Of a stretch of 64,000 bases of DNA, positions 17,963-28,936 are shown piece by piece. Source of the stretch: Mycobacterium sp. BK086 (GTDB lineage: Bacteria; Actinomycetota; Actinomycetes; Mycobacteriales; Mycobacteriaceae); the NCBI GenBank assembly GCA_004362315.1, contig SNWL01000003.1, positions 868,001 to 932,000 of the forward strand, in the 5' to 3' direction. Every line of letters starts with the position of its first letter. The first letter of the stretch is position 1. A model generated the notes under the pieces. That model searched no databases and was not told where the DNA came from. It saw only the letters and a program-made list of their open reading frames with translations. The translations under genes were made by a program, and so were the position numbers.

Positions 17963-18805
17963 ATGCCGGCCCGCCCCTTCATCGCGCTGCTGAGCATTGC
18001 CATGTCCATGGTTCTGGTGGCACCGGCCGCCGCGGCACCCGCGCCCCAGCCGGCCGGAACGGTCGCCGCCCCACCCGACGGCCCCGCCCAGGCCTGGCTG
18101 GTCGCCGACCTCGACACCGGACAGATTCTCGGCGGCCGCGAGCCCTATAGCTCCCACGCACCGGCGAGCACCATCAAGGCTCTGCTCGCGATGGTGGTGC
18201 TCGACCAGTTGGCGCCGGGCACCGCAGTGCGCGCGACCGACGCCAGCACCCAGGTCGAATGTTCTTGTGTCGGTTTGGTTCCGGGCCAGGTCTACACAGC
18301 GCGACAACTCCTCGACGGGCTGCTGCTGGTATCGGGCAACGACGCCGCCAACCTGCTCGCCGACATGCTCGGCGGCTCGCAGGTCGCGGTTCAGAAGATG
18401 AACGCCAAGGCCTACCAGCTCACGGCCCGCAGCACCAGGGCCGGATCCCCCTCCGGCTTGGACGGACCCGGCTGGGAATCTGTCACCACGCCACACGATT
18501 TGGCGGTGATCTACCGAGAAGCGTTGCGCTACCCGCTGTTCGCCCAGATCGTCCACCAGCCCTCCGCGTTGTTCCCCGGCAAGTCGGGGTTCAAGGAGAT
18601 CAAGAACCAGGACCATCTGTTGCGCAGTTACCCCGGCTTCATCGGCGGCAAGAGCGGATACACCGACCTGGCACAGGAAACCTACGTCGGCATGGCGCAG
18701 CGCAACGGGCGACGGTTGATCGTGGTGCAGATGTACGGCAGCGAGGACCTGTGGGACCAGGCGGGGAAATTGCTCGATTGGGGTTTCAGCCACTACAGCC
18801 AGTGA
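17963..18805 (+). CDS. D-alanyl-D-alanine carboxypeptidase paralogue
   Basis: A 280-residue exported protein starting MPARPFIALLS; longer upstream readings lack a signal peptide and run into the MPT63-like promoter. Signal peptide about 1-25, then the motifs SxxK (ASTIKAL), SxN (SGNDAAN) and KSG (GGKSGYTD). The third motif is KSG rather than KTG, a variation common in serine PBPs. It is clearly homologous to the protein at 16250-17122 along its length, pointing to a local duplication. Predicted role is peptidoglycan D,D-carboxypeptidase in the periplasm. Confidence 0.92.
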   Translation: MPARPFIALLSIAMSMVLVAPAAAAPAPQPAGTVAAPPDGPAQAWLVADLDTGQILGGREPYSSHAPASTIKALLAMVVLDQLAPGTAVRATDASTQVECSCVGLVPGQVYTARQLLDGLLLVSGNDAANLLADMLGGSQVAVQKMNAKAYQLTARSTRAGSPSGLDGPGWESVTTPHDLAVIYREALRYPLFAQIVHQPSALFPGKSGFKEIKNQDHLLRSYPGFIGGKSGYTDLAQETYVGMAQRNGRRLIVVQMYGSEDLWDQAGKLLDWGFSHYSQ

Positions 18806-18807
18806 TC

Positions 18808-18868
18808 GTTGAGTCAGAACCGGGAGCGAAGATTTCGTCGAAATCTTCGCTCCCAGTTCTGACTCAAC
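18808..18868. terminator. Near-perfect 61-bp palindrome between convergent genes
   Basis: The 30-base arms at 18808-18837 and 18839-18868 are inverted complements with one mismatch, around a single central base at 18838 (arm ends GTTGAGTCAG and CTGACTCAAC). The element fills the gap between two convergent stop codons (18805 and 18870). It would form a very stable hairpin in either transcript, so a bidirectional terminator is the simplest reading. There is no T tract. Its length is beyond what termination needs, so a dispersed repeat unit is also possible. Confidence 0.7.
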
Positions 18869-18869
18869 G

Positions 18870-19940
18870 CTAGTAGACCCGCCCGCGCAGGATCACCACG
18901 TCCGGGTTCGACAGCACGTCGGCGCCCCCACGCGGATCTTCGGTGAAGCACACCAGATCCGCCGGGGCGCCGTCGTCGATGACCGGCCGCCCCAGCCACC
19001 GTCGGGCGTCCCAGCACGCCGCACCGAGCGCGTCGGTCGGGGTCATCCCGATCCGCGTGAGGGCATCGACCTCGTCGGCGATGCGCCCGTGTGCGATCGT
19101 GCTGCCCGCGTCGCTGCCGGCATAGATCGGCACGCCGGCCTCGCGGGCCGCGCCCATCCGCGCATAGCAGCTGTCGTAGAGAGCGCGCATGTGAGCGGCG
19201 TAAGTCGGGTATTTCGTTGCGGCGTCGGCGAATCCGGGAAAGTTCTCGATGTTGATCAGGGTGGGCACCAGGGCGGTGCCGTGCTCGACCATCATCGCGA
19301 TGGTGTCGTCGGTCAGGCCCGTGCCGTGCTCGATGCAGTCGATGCCCGCTCCGATCAGGCCGGGCAGCGCGTCCTCACTGAACACGTGCGCGGTGACCCG
19401 AGCGCCCTCGTCGTGCACGGCCGCGATCGCGGCGCGCAGGACATCATCGGACCACAGCGGTGCCAGGTCGCCCACCGACCGATCGATCCAATCGCCCACG
19501 AGTTTGACCCAGCCGTCGCCGATCCGGGCCTGCTGCGCCAGCGCCTCGGGCAGCTGCCACTCGTCTTCGAGTTCAATGGCGAAACCGTGCGAGTAGCGCT
19601 TGGGGCGCGCCAAATGCTTTCCGGCCCTGATGATCCGGGGCAGATCGTGGTGATCGTCGAGGCTGCGGGTGTCGGTCGGCGAGCCGCAGTCGCGCAGCAG
19701 CAGGGCGCCGACCCCGCGCTCCACCTCGGCTTGGGCGATGGCGTCGTCGAGCGGGATCTCGCCGTGGTCCCCCAACCCGACGTGACAGTGCGCGTCGACC
19801 AGGCCGGGCAGGATCCAGCCGCCGTCGAACACCGTCTCGGCGTCGGCGACCGGTTCGGCGCGCAGAATTCCATCGACGATCCACCACTCGACGAGCTCGC
19901 CGTCGGGCAGTCCACGGCCCCGAACGTGGAGGGCCCGCAC
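18870..19940 (-). CDS. Amidohydrolase family metal-dependent hydrolase
   Basis: A 356-residue amidohydrolase with an imidazolonepropionase/prolidase-like layout: N-terminal small beta domain, the metal-binding HxH in LVDAHCHVGLG, a candidate lysine in DGWVKLVGDW, histidines in RVTAHVFSE and CIEHGTGL, and the catalytic aspartate in YAGSDAGST. It probably hydrolyses an amide or ring C-N bond in the cytoplasm using a metal; the substrate is unknown. It matches the position of Rv2915c, directly before ffh, from which it is separated by a single base. Confidence 0.88.
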   Translation of the reverse strand: MRALHVRGRGLPDGELVEWWIVDGILRAEPVADAETVFDGGWILPGLVDAHCHVGLGDHGEIPLDDAIAQAEVERGVGALLLRDCGSPTDTRSLDDHHDLPRIIRAGKHLARPKRYSHGFAIELEDEWQLPEALAQQARIGDGWVKLVGDWIDRSVGDLAPLWSDDVLRAAIAAVHDEGARVTAHVFSEDALPGLIGAGIDCIEHGTGLTDDTIAMMVEHGTALVPTLINIENFPGFADAATKYPTYAAHMRALYDSCYARMGAAREAGVPIYAGSDAGSTIAHGRIADEVDALTRIGMTPTDALGAACWDARRWLGRPVIDDGAPADLVCFTEDPRGGADVLSNPDVVILRGRVY

Positions 19941-19941
19941 G

Positions 19942-21495
19942 CTAGTTCTTGCCCGGGAACTTCAGCTTGGACAGATCGAAATCCGCCAGGCCCGGCGGCA
20001 ACTCGTTGAGACCCTGCGGCATTCCGGACAGGTCGGGCATGCCGGCAAGCAACGGATTCTGCTTCGGCGGCGTCGGCCCGCGACCGCCACCCTTCTTCTT
20101 GCCCGCCTGCTTGTTCTTGCCCTTGGCCTGCTTCTTCGAGGAGCGACGCCCGAACGGCATGCCCATCGCGCCTGCCATCTGCGACATCATCTTGCGGGCC
20201 TCGAAGAACCGGTCGACCAGCTGGTTGACCTCGGACACGTTGACGCCGGAGCCGTTGGCGATGCGTAGGCGCCGCGAGGCATTGATGATCTTCGGGTCGG
20301 CCCGCTCCTGCGGGGTCATGCCGCGGATGATCGCCTGCAACCGGTCGAGCTGCTTGTCGTCGACGGTGGCCAGCGCGTCCTTCATCTGGCCGGCGCCGGG
20401 CAGCATGCCCAGCAGATTGCCGATCGGGCCCATCTTGCGGATCATCAGCATCTGCTCGAGGAAGTCCTCCAGCGTCAGCTCGCCCGAGCCGATCTTGGCG
20501 GCGGCCTCTTCAGCCTTCTGCTGATCGAAGACCTGCTCGGCCTGCTCGATCAGGCTCAGCACATCGCCCATGCCGAGGATGCGGCTGGCCATCCGGTCGG
20601 GGTGGAAGACGTCGAAGTCCTCGAGCTTCTCACCGGTCGACGCGAACAGGATCGGCACGCCGGTGACCTCGCGGACCGACAGTGCCGCGCCACCGCGGGC
20701 ATCGCCGTCGAGCTTGGTCAGCACCACACCGGTGAATCCGACACCCGAGCCGAAGGCCTCGGCGGTGGCCACGGCATCCTGGCCGATCATCGCGTCGAGG
20801 ACGAACAGGGTCTCGTCGGGGTGCACGGCGTCGCGGATCGCGGCGGCCTGGGCCATCAGCACGTCGTCGATACCGAGACGGCCCGCGGTGTCGACAACGA
20901 CGACGTCGAAGTGCTTGGCCTGGGCCTCGGCCAGGCCGGCGGCCGCGACGGCGACCGGGTCACCGGGGCCGGCGCCCTGGGTGTCCGCGGCGTCGGGCGC
21001 GGTGCCCGGGTGCGGGGCGAAGACATTGACGCCGGCGCGCTCGCCGACGATCTTGAGCTGGTTGACCGCACCGGGACGCTGCAGGTCGCAGGCCACCAGC
21101 AGCGGGGTGTGTCCTTGGCCCTTGAGCCACTTGGCGAGCTTGCCGGCCAGCGTCGTCTTACCGGCGCCCTGCAGGCCCGCCAGCATGATCACCGTGGGCG
21201 GGTTCTTGGCGAACGCGAGCTGACGGGTCTCGCCGCCGAGGATGCCGATGAGCTCCTCGTTGACGATCTTGACGACCTGCTGGGCGGGGTTCAGCGCGCC
21301 GGAGACCTCGGCGCCGCGCGCCCGCTCTTTGATGCGATTGACGAACGTGCGCACGACGGGCAGCGAGACGTCGGCCTCGAGCAGGGCCAGCCGGATCTCA
21401 CGCGTGGTGGCTTCGATATCGGCGTCGGTCAGCCGGCCCTTGCCACGCAGGCCGGCCAGCGCACCGGTCAACCGGTCGGACAGGGATTCAAACAC
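19942..21495 (-). CDS. ffh: Signal recognition particle protein Ffh
   Basis: A 517-residue SRP54 GTPase. N domain (about 1-90), G domain with the P-loop GLQGAGKTTLAGKLA, DTAGR, and TKLDGDARGG motifs, and a C-terminal M domain (about 310-450) that binds 4.5S RNA and signal sequences, with SGVNVSEVNQLV near the RNA-binding region. A lysine/glycine/proline-rich tail follows (about 455-517). It targets ribosomes making membrane proteins to the receptor FtsY, encoded at 26061-27368. Confidence 0.97.
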   Translation of the reverse strand: MFESLSDRLTGALAGLRGKGRLTDADIEATTREIRLALLEADVSLPVVRTFVNRIKERARGAEVSGALNPAQQVVKIVNEELIGILGGETRQLAFAKNPPTVIMLAGLQGAGKTTLAGKLAKWLKGQGHTPLLVACDLQRPGAVNQLKIVGERAGVNVFAPHPGTAPDAADTQGAGPGDPVAVAAAGLAEAQAKHFDVVVVDTAGRLGIDDVLMAQAAAIRDAVHPDETLFVLDAMIGQDAVATAEAFGSGVGFTGVVLTKLDGDARGGAALSVREVTGVPILFASTGEKLEDFDVFHPDRMASRILGMGDVLSLIEQAEQVFDQQKAEEAAAKIGSGELTLEDFLEQMLMIRKMGPIGNLLGMLPGAGQMKDALATVDDKQLDRLQAIIRGMTPQERADPKIINASRRLRIANGSGVNVSEVNQLVDRFFEARKMMSQMAGAMGMPFGRRSSKKQAKGKNKQAGKKKGGGRGPTPPKQNPLLAGMPDLSGMPQGLNELPPGLADFDLSKLKFPGKN

Positions 21496-21625
21496 GGGGC
21501 AAGCCTATCTGGCGGAATTCGGCGACGAGATCTACACCATGGTTGCTCGGCGCCACGAATTACGACCATGGTGGCGGTTTCGCGACTCCAACACGTTGTA
21601 TCCGCATGTGACGTGGTCTGATGCG

Positions 21626-24109
21626 CTAGCTGGCTTCCTCGGCGGGCTTGGCCGGCGGCGGCGCCGGCAGCACCGCGTAGAGCTCGCTCTCGAGCTGCTT
21701 GCGGACGTCGTCGACCGAATTCTGCGGCTGCACCGAGATGCCGAACGCGTCGACCACCGACGAGCCCAGCGTCGTGATCTTGGCCCAGGAGATGTCGGCG
21801 GCGGCACGCTCGAACACTCCGGTGAGCAAGGCGAGCAGCCCGGTGCGGTCGGTGGTGCGAATCTCGACGATCAGCTGACCCTCGCCGCTGCCGTCGTGCC
21901 ACAGGATGCGCGGCGGCGCCGGGACGGCGTTGATCGGCACGGCGGGCTTGTGCTCCCCCACCCGGCCGGTGCCGTACTGCGCGGCCTCGCGGTCGCGCTT
22001 CTCCAGTGCGGCGATGACGTCGAGCTCGCCGTCCAGGGCCAGGATGAACTGCTGGCGCAGGAGCTCGGCTGCCGGTGGGGCACCGAAATGGGGTGACACC
22101 ACGAACGTGTTGATCGCTGAACCCTCGGCACTGTTGACCGACGCCGAATGCACGCGAAGCGAATTCAGCGCGAGCACGCCCGCCGCCTTGGACAGCAGAC
22201 CGCGCCGGTCGGGCGCGATCATCGCCACGTTGTAGGTGTGAGCGCTCTCCCCCGGCGTCATCTCGACGTGCACACCGCGATCGGCGGCGAGCGAAAGATG
22301 GTGCGGGTCAATCGGATCCGCCTGCGGAAGTGGCTCACCGGCCAGCACCAGCCGGCACCGACGGACCAGATCGCCGATGAGCGACGACTTCCAGTCACCC
22401 CACACCCCGGGCCCGGTGGCCAGCGAATCCGCCTCGGCCAGCGCATCCAGCAACTCGAGCAGCACCGGGTCACCGCCGAGCGCGTCGACGACGCGGGCGA
22501 TGGTCTTCGGATCCTGCAGATCGCGGCGGGTCGCGGTGTCGGGCAACAGCAGGTGATAGCGCACGATCGCCGACAGCAGGTCGATATCCGACGGCCACAA
22601 CCCCAGCCGCGTGCCGACCTGAACAGCCAGCTCCGCACCGATCACACTGTGGTCGCCGCCGCGGCCCTTGCCGATATCGTGCAGCAGAGCGCCGAGCACC
22701 AGCAGGTCCGGTCGCGATACCCGCGTGGTGAATGCGCTTGCCCGCGAGACGGTTTCGACGAGATGACGGTCGACGGTCCAGATGTGCACGACGTCGCGGG
22801 GTGGGAGGTCGCGCACGGCTCCCCACTCGGGGAACAGTCGGCCCCACAATCCCGTGCGGTCCAGCGCCTCGACGGTGGCCACCGTCGTCGGCCCGGCGGC
22901 CAGCAGCACCAGCAGGTCCTTGAGCGCGTCACGGGGCCACGGCGCGCGCAGTTCGGGGGCCGAGGCCGCCAGCCGGCTCAGCGTGGAACCCGAGATCGGC
23001 AGCCCGGTGGTCGCCGAGGCCGCCGCGACCCGCAGGATCAGGCCCGGGTCGCGCTCCGGACGGGCGTCGCGGGCCAGGATCACCTCGCCAGCGAACTCCA
23101 CCACACCTTCGTCCAGCGGGCGCCGGGTCGGACGGCGCAGCACCGAAAGTCCGCGCTTGGGAAGGGCATTGGCCGCGGTGCGCAGCCCGGCGTCCACGTA
23201 GTAGCTGATCGTGCGCGCCCCGTCGGAGAGCACTCGGGCCAGGTCGAACCGGTCACCGATACGCAACGACGCACCGATCTCGTCGGCGAACTGCGCCAGC
23301 AGATGGTCACGGTGCCGTTTGGACACCCGATGCAGTTCGGTGCGCACGTTCAGCAGCGCCAGATGCGCCCCACCGAGGGACCCGGTCGGCGAAGCGAGTG
23401 AGCTGCTCGGGTACACATCGGCCAGCTGGGCGATCGCCAGCGCATTGAGCAGCTGGACATCCCGCAGGCCGCCGCGGCCGCATTTCAGGTCGGGTTCGGC
23501 GCGATGGGCGATCTGCCCGCTGCGCTGCCAGCGGTCCTTCGTATGGTCGACGAGCTCGTCGAAGCGGGAGGCGATCCCGGTACGCCACTGGCGCCGGGCC
23601 CCGCCGATCAGCAGCTGGGAAAGTTCGGAATCGCCCGCGATGTGCCGCACCTCCAGCATCGCCAGCCCCGCCGAGATGTCCTCGCTGGCCACGGTGAGCG
23701 CCTCGGGCACCGTGCGGACACTGTGATCGAGGCGAATGTTGGCGTCCCACAACGGGTACCAGAGCAGCTCGGCCACCTGGGTGACGATGTCGGCGGGCAT
23801 GTTGTCGTGCAGCAGCATGAGGTCGAGATCGGAATACGGCACGAACTCGCGGCGACCCAGCCCGCCGGTGGCGACGATCGCGAATCCACTGGTCGGGGTG
23901 ATGCCGATCTCGGTTGCCTTGGTGGACAACCAGAATTCGTGCAGGTCCTGCAGTGCGTCGCGAAGCGCGGCCGAATCCAGTTGGCGCTGACCGCCTTCCA
24001 GCAACTGCTGGCAGGCCTTCGCCAGATCCTTCGCGGGCTTTGACGAGCCCGCCGCCGGTGCCTCCCATCGGGAAGCGCCGGCGGCGGAATCTCTTGATTG
24101 CTTTGTCAT
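21626..24109 (-). CDS. glnD: [Protein-PII] uridylyltransferase-type enzyme GlnD
   Basis: An 827-residue bifunctional nucleotidyltransferase. The ATG at 24109 follows GGGAGGAC, preferred over an in-frame start at 24136. Domains: N-terminal nucleotidyltransferase ([19 protein letters not shown]), helical linker, HD domain ([21 protein letters not shown]), and two C-terminal ACT domains that sense glutamine. In actinobacteria the enzyme adenylylates rather than uridylylates the PII protein. It is third in the amt-glnB-glnD operon, so transporter, signal protein and modifying enzyme are made together. Confidence 0.96.
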   Translation of the reverse strand: MTKQSRDSAAGASRWEAPAAGSSKPAKDLAKACQQLLEGGQRQLDSAALRDALQDLHEFWLSTKATEIGITPTSGFAIVATGGLGRREFVPYSDLDLMLLHDNMPADIVTQVAELLWYPLWDANIRLDHSVRTVPEALTVASEDISAGLAMLEVRHIAGDSELSQLLIGGARRQWRTGIASRFDELVDHTKDRWQRSGQIAHRAEPDLKCGRGGLRDVQLLNALAIAQLADVYPSSSLASPTGSLGGAHLALLNVRTELHRVSKRHRDHLLAQFADEIGASLRIGDRFDLARVLSDGARTISYYVDAGLRTAANALPKRGLSVLRRPTRRPLDEGVVEFAGEVILARDARPERDPGLILRVAAASATTGLPISGSTLSRLAASAPELRAPWPRDALKDLLVLLAAGPTTVATVEALDRTGLWGRLFPEWGAVRDLPPRDVVHIWTVDRHLVETVSRASAFTTRVSRPDLLVLGALLHDIGKGRGGDHSVIGAELAVQVGTRLGLWPSDIDLLSAIVRYHLLLPDTATRRDLQDPKTIARVVDALGGDPVLLELLDALAEADSLATGPGVWGDWKSSLIGDLVRRCRLVLAGEPLPQADPIDPHHLSLAADRGVHVEMTPGESAHTYNVAMIAPDRRGLLSKAAGVLALNSLRVHSASVNSAEGSAINTFVVSPHFGAPPAAELLRQQFILALDGELDVIAALEKRDREAAQYGTGRVGEHKPAVPINAVPAPPRILWHDGSGEGQLIVEIRTTDRTGLLALLTGVFERAAADISWAKITTLGSSVVDAFGISVQPQNSVDDVRKQLESELYAVLPAPPPAKPAEEAS

Positions 24110-24183
24110 CTCAGTCCTCCCACGGCCGACCCCCAACTAACGATCATTCGGTGTGGCCGCACGAGAACGTCACATCGGATGCG

Positions 24184-25883
<1,700 letters not shown>

Positions 25884-25953
25884 TCGCAGTTTCTCCTTCA
25901 CCCATGCCACGGTTAGGCACCGTTGACCTAGGGCAAGACAATGCGCAGTGGTT

Positions 25954-25992
25954 GTTTCAGCTAAGACGCTTAGGTGTTTCGCGCGTGTGAAC
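25954..25992 (-). promoter_or_regulatory. Candidate GlnR operator upstream of amt
   Basis: Read on the minus strand, four pentamers recur with exactly six bases between them: TTCAC, GAAAC, GCGTC, GAAAC (plus-strand positions 25987-25991, 25976-25980, 25965-25969 and 25954-25958). The actinobacterial GlnR consensus is gTnAC-n6-GAAAC, repeated. Both GAAAC boxes are perfect and the 11-base period is exact. It lies about 70-110 bases upstream of the amt start, where an activator would bind. amt-glnB-glnD is an established GlnR target in mycobacteria and Streptomyces. Confidence 0.7.
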
Positions 25993-26060
25993 GGATAGGC
26001 AGTCTTCGTTTCGCCGGTGTTACATCCCGCAATTCGCCCCGCTCAGAAGGGATTTGCAGG

Positions 26061-27368
26061 CTATCCCAACAGCGCGTCGACGAACGCCGCCGCCTCGAAC
26101 GGCGCCAGATCGTCGGGTCCCTCGCCCAGACCGACCAGCTTCACCGGCACGCCCAGTTCCTGCTGTACGCGGAAGACGATGCCGCCCTTGGCCGTGCCGT
26201 CGAGCTTGGTGAGCACGACCCCGGTGATGTCGACGACGTCAGCGAAGACTCGAGCTTGTGCCAGACCGTTCTGGCCGATCGTCGCGTCCAGAACGAGCAG
26301 CACCTCGTCGACCGCGGCCCGCTTTTCCACCACGCGCTTGACCTTGCCGAGTTCGTCCATCAGGCCGGTCTTGGTGTGCAGCCGTCCGGCCGTGTCGATC
26401 ACGACGACGTCGGCGCCGGCTTCGATGCCCTTGTCCACCGAATCGAAGGCCACCGAGGCCGGGTCGGCACCCTCGGCGCCGCGAACCACCTCGGCACCGA
26501 CTCGCGACGCCCAGCTCTGCAGCTGGTCGGCGGCGGCGGCCCGGAAGGTGTCGGCCGCACCGAGCACGACCCGGCGACCGTCGGCCACCAAGACTCGGGC
26601 CAGCTTGCCCACGGTGGTGGTCTTTCCGGTGCCGTTGACCCCCACGACCAGCAGCACCGACGGCTTGTCGGCGTGCGGCAGCGCCTTGATCGAGCGGTCC
26701 AGCCCGGGGTTCAGCTCGGTGATCAGCACGTCGCGCAGCACCGCGCGGGCGTCGGCCTCGGTGCGCACGGTCGCGCTGGCCAGCCGGCTGCGTAGTTGCT
26801 CGATCACCGAGGCGGTGACCACGGGTCCGAGATCGGCGATCAGCAGCGTGTCCTCGACCTCCTCCCAGGAGGCCTCGTCCAGGTCGCCACCGCCGAGCAG
26901 ACCGAGCATGCTGCGGCCGAGCGCGTTCTGCGATTTGGCCAGCCGCCCGCGCAGGCGCTCGAGGCGGCCTTCGGCCGGGGCGATGGCCTCGATCGCGGGG
27001 GCTGCCGGAGGCGCCACCGGAGCTTCGGGTTCGACCGGAGGAACTTCCGGGGTGACCTCGGTAACAGGCTCGTCGACCACCGGCGGCTCGGGCAGCGCCA
27101 CATCGGCGATCGGGCGTTTGACCGAATCGCGCGGCAGCGCGGCGTCGTCACCCACGCCCGGCAAGCCGGTGGTGTCCACCGTCGGCGTCTGGCTGAACGA
27201 AATGCCTGTCGACGCGGTGTATCCACCGGATCGGTCAATCGGTGTGGGACCCTCTGAGCTGGGGCGCAGACTGATCTGACGCCGCCGGAACCGCACCAGA
27301 CCGACGACGAGTGCAGCGATGACCAGGACGGCGATGACCGCGATAGCGATCCAGAGACCCTCTGACAC
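26061..27368 (-). CDS. ftsY: SRP receptor FtsY
   Basis: A 435-residue SRP receptor. An N-terminal transmembrane helix (about 5-27, [18 protein letters not shown]), an acidic proline-rich linker (about 30-125), then the NG GTPase domain with [31 protein letters not shown] and [10 protein letters not shown]. It forms the GTP-dependent heterodimer with Ffh at the membrane. The membrane helix at the start is typical for actinobacterial FtsY. In M. tuberculosis the next gene upstream is smc; here 3.7 kb of other genes lie between them. Confidence 0.96.
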   Translation of the reverse strand: MSEGLWIAIAVIAVLVIAALVVGLVRFRRRQISLRPSSEGPTPIDRSGGYTASTGISFSQTPTVDTTGLPGVGDDAALPRDSVKRPIADVALPEPPVVDEPVTEVTPEVPPVEPEAPVAPPAAPAIEAIAPAEGRLERLRGRLAKSQNALGRSMLGLLGGGDLDEASWEEVEDTLLIADLGPVVTASVIEQLRSRLASATVRTEADARAVLRDVLITELNPGLDRSIKALPHADKPSVLLVVGVNGTGKTTTVGKLARVLVADGRRVVLGAADTFRAAAADQLQSWASRVGAEVVRGAEGADPASVAFDSVDKGIEAGADVVVIDTAGRLHTKTGLMDELGKVKRVVEKRAAVDEVLLVLDATIGQNGLAQARVFADVVDITGVVLTKLDGTAKGGIVFRVQQELGVPVKLVGLGEGPDDLAPFEAAAFVDALLG

Positions 27369-27422
27369 CGTGCCATTGTTTCAGGGCGCGCAGTGGGCCT
27401 GCGCCACCCCTGGGGGTATGCG

Positions 27423-28451
27423 GTGAGCATGGACCGCCCCTCAATGGCCAGCCGGAAGCTGCGCCACATCGACGCCTGCTTGCACGGGCCTGTCTCCTAC
27501 GAGACTGTGACCACCGGCTTCGAGCGTTACCGGCTGCCGTACAACGCGCTGACCCAGACCAGTCTCGACGCCGTCGACGTGGGCACTTCCTTCCTTGGCC
27601 GCGGGTTGCGCGCGCCGGTTCTCATCGGGGCGATGACCGGCGGTGCCGAGCTGTCTCGCACGATCAACCGCAACCTGGCCGAAGCCGCCCAGAAGCTTGG
27701 GATCGGCATGATGCTCGGTTCGCAGCGCATCATGCTCGACGACGACCTGGCTGCGACCAGCTTCGAAGTCCGTGAGCTGGCACCCGACGTCCTCCTCATC
27801 GGCAATATCGGCCTGGCTCAGCTTTCCGACGCTCTGATACCCAAACTGGCTGCCGCACTGGATCGGATCGGTGCGGACGCACTGGCGGTACACACCAACC
27901 CCCTGCAGGAGGCGATGCAGGAAAACGGCGACACCGACTTCAGCGGCTCACTGCGGCGGTTGCACACACTGGCCGAGGAACTCCCCTACCCGGTGCTGGT
28001 CAAGGAGGTCGGCCACGGTATCGGGGCGGCAGCCGCCGAACGGCTGCGCGGCCTGCCGATCGCCGCGGTCGACGTCGCCGGTGCGGGCGGGACGTCGTGG
28101 GCGCGGGTCGAGCAACTGGTGCGCGATGGCGAGGTGCGCGACCCGGCGATCGCCGAATGGGGTGTCCCGACCGCACAGGCGCTGACCGAGGTCCGTGCGA
28201 CGCTGCCGGGTATGCCGCTGGTGGCCTCCGGCGGCATCCGCACCGGCCTGGACGCCGCCAAAGCGGTGATGATGGGCGCCGACGTGGTGGCACTGGCCCG
28301 CCCGCTGCTGGCCCCGGCCATCGAGTCGCCTGCCGCGGCGCTGGACACACTGCACCGGTTCATCGAGGAGCTGCGGGTCTGCCTGCACGGCTGCGGCGTC
28401 CCCGACCTGACCGCGCTGCGCGATCTCGGCGCTCCGCTGCGAATCAGCTGA
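27423..28451 (+). CDS. fni: Type 2 isopentenyl-diphosphate delta-isomerase
   Basis: About 342 residues from the GTG at 27423, six bases after GGGGG; an ATG at 27429 is nearly equivalent. The FMN-dependent IDI-2 fold is shown by [50 protein letters not shown], the substrate/Mg region [28 protein letters not shown], and the FMN phosphate site [19 protein letters not shown]. It interconverts isopentenyl and dimethylallyl diphosphate, supplying carotenoid, menaquinone and polyprenyl synthesis. M. tuberculosis has a type I isomerase at another locus, so this is an accessory gene here. It overlaps the STAS gene tail by eight bases. Confidence 0.9.
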   Translation: MSMDRPSMASRKLRHIDACLHGPVSYETVTTGFERYRLPYNALTQTSLDAVDVGTSFLGRGLRAPVLIGAMTGGAELSRTINRNLAEAAQKLGIGMMLGSQRIMLDDDLAATSFEVRELAPDVLLIGNIGLAQLSDALIPKLAAALDRIGADALAVHTNPLQEAMQENGDTDFSGSLRRLHTLAEELPYPVLVKEVGHGIGAAAAERLRGLPIAAVDVAGAGGTSWARVEQLVRDGEVRDPAIAEWGVPTAQALTEVRATLPGMPLVASGGIRTGLDAAKAVMMGADVVALARPLLAPAIESPAAALDTLHRFIEELRVCLHGCGVPDLTALRDLGAPLRIS

Positions 28452-28791
28452 CTTTGTCGACGGCGTCCTGCAGGGTGGCGACGACGTCGAACACCTCTGT
28501 CAGCCCGACGAGCGCGAGCGGCCGACTGGTGCTGCGGCCCTCGGCAACCACCGCGAATCCGATGTCCGGCGTTGCTGTGGCGTGGACGTTGACCAGCACC
28601 TGCATTCCGGCCGAACTGAGGAAATCCACCTCGGTCAGATCGACGATCAGCGCGGTCGGCCCGTCGTTGAGCGTGTCGGTGAGAAGTTGCTCCAGACGCG
28701 GCGATGTCAGCAGGTCCAGGGCGCCCGACGCGGCGACCACGGCTGTTCTTCCCAGCCAATATTGACGGGGATCGTGTGCGTCCAAGGCCAT
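28444..28791 (-). CDS. STAS-domain anti-anti-sigma-like protein
   Basis: A 115-residue single STAS domain. The phosphorylatable serine lies in the conserved segment [18 protein letters not shown]. Such proteins, when unphosphorylated, bind anti-sigma kinases and release sigma factors; a PP2C phosphatase reverses the phosphorylation. A GAF-PP2C phosphatase is encoded divergently 145 bases away (28937), an obvious candidate partner. No anti-sigma kinase gene is in the window. It converges with fni and overlaps it by eight bases. Confidence 0.85.
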   Translation of the reverse strand: MALDAHDPRQYWLGRTAVVAASGALDLLTSPRLEQLLTDTLNDGPTALIVDLTEVDFLSSAGMQVLVNVHATATPDIGFAVVAEGRSTSRPLALVGLTEVFDVVATLQDAVDKVS

Positions 28792-28936
28792 CCTTGCGCG
28801 TCCGGTGCCCGGCCGACGGGCGACTGCTGATTTGGTGAGGCTGCTGCTGAACCCGTTGCCACGTTAGCTCGCGGCCGTCGCCACGATGGCCAGAAGGCCT
28901 GCAAGTGGCGTTCGGTTGACGCTAGCGTGGAGCACG

